From Nitriliruptoraceae bacterium (GTDB lineage Bacteria; Actinomycetota; Nitriliruptoria; Nitriliruptorales; Nitriliruptoraceae): a stretch of DNA of 5,820 bases. The stretch lies in assembly GCA_007117945.1 (NCBI GenBank), contig SKTN01000401.1:1-5820 (forward strand). Reading direction: 5' to 3'. Below, piece by piece: positions 5,774 to 5,820 of the stretch (position 1 is the stretch's first letter; each line of letters starts with the position of its first letter). The position numbers and the translations under genes are program-made. The notes under the pieces are model-generated. The model worked only from the letters and a program-made list of their open reading frames with translations. It was not told where the DNA came from and ran no database searches.

Positions 5774-5820
5774 CACCCCGACCGCCCGGCCCTGCCCCGC
5801 CCCGGCCTGCCGACGCCACC
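5774..5820 (+). other. C-rich, gene-free tail after the operon
   Basis: These 47 bases contain 30 C against 11 G, with no T-run and no convincing hairpin. CCCGGCCCTG occurs at 5763-5772 and again at 5785-5794, with a shortened copy (CCCGGCCTG) at 5801-5809. C-rich, G-poor RNA after a last gene is where Rho can load, so this might be a Rho-dependent termination region, but the window ends too soon to judge. Confidence 0.25.

Noticed and set aside
4817..5776. 319-residue open frame on the minus strand
   Set aside because: Antisense to the ATPase gene with its intact Walker and signature motifs; the opposing product shows no family features.
1..5820. A new defence, mobile or otherwise undescribed system
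   Set aside because: I looked for transposase, integrase, toxin-antitoxin and phage genes, CRISPR repeats and tRNA-associated insertion boundaries and saw none. The genes are explained by a copper oxidase and a thiamine salvage operon.

Overview
The window is a GC-rich segment from what looks like an actinomycete (Actinomycetota). The evidence is codon third positions that are almost all G or C, GTG starts, Arg/Ala/Gly/Asp/Glu-rich proteins, and a thiamine import system in the actinobacterial style. The strongly acidic secreted proteins would suit a deep-branching or salt-tolerant lineage, but that is only an inference. All convincing genes are on the + strand.

Region 1 (1-860) is the 3' part of a multicopper oxidase gene that starts left of the window. 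All four copper-binding motifs are inside the window. Region 2 (861-1057) is a 197-base intergenic leader. It holds a strong 14-bp hairpin just after the oxidase stop, a second smaller hairpin, and a complete TPP (THI-box) riboswitch whose closing stem covers the ribosome binding site of the next gene. Region 3 (1058-5773) is a compact four-gene operon: thiamine pyrophosphokinase, then a ThiB-like thiamine-binding lipoprotein, a ThiP-like fused two-domain permease and a ThiQ-like ATPase. The last three genes overlap by 4 bp and 1 bp, so they are probably translationally coupled. Region 4 (5774-5820) is a short C-rich tail with no gene.

Together the operon is a thiamine salvage module. ThiB captures extracellular thiamine, ThiP and ThiQ import it using ATP, and the kinase converts it directly to thiamine diphosphate (TPP). 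TPP then binds the riboswitch in the leader and most likely hides the first gene's ribosome binding site. This is feedback control by the end product. The oxidase upstream appears functionally unrelated and is separated by a likely terminator.

I see no mobile element, CRISPR array, tRNA or rRNA, and no previously undescribed system. The most interesting points are how the riboswitch is wired to translation, the grouping of kinase and importer under one switch, the extended ATPase, the acidic tether on ThiB, and the unusual type-1 copper loop of the oxidase.
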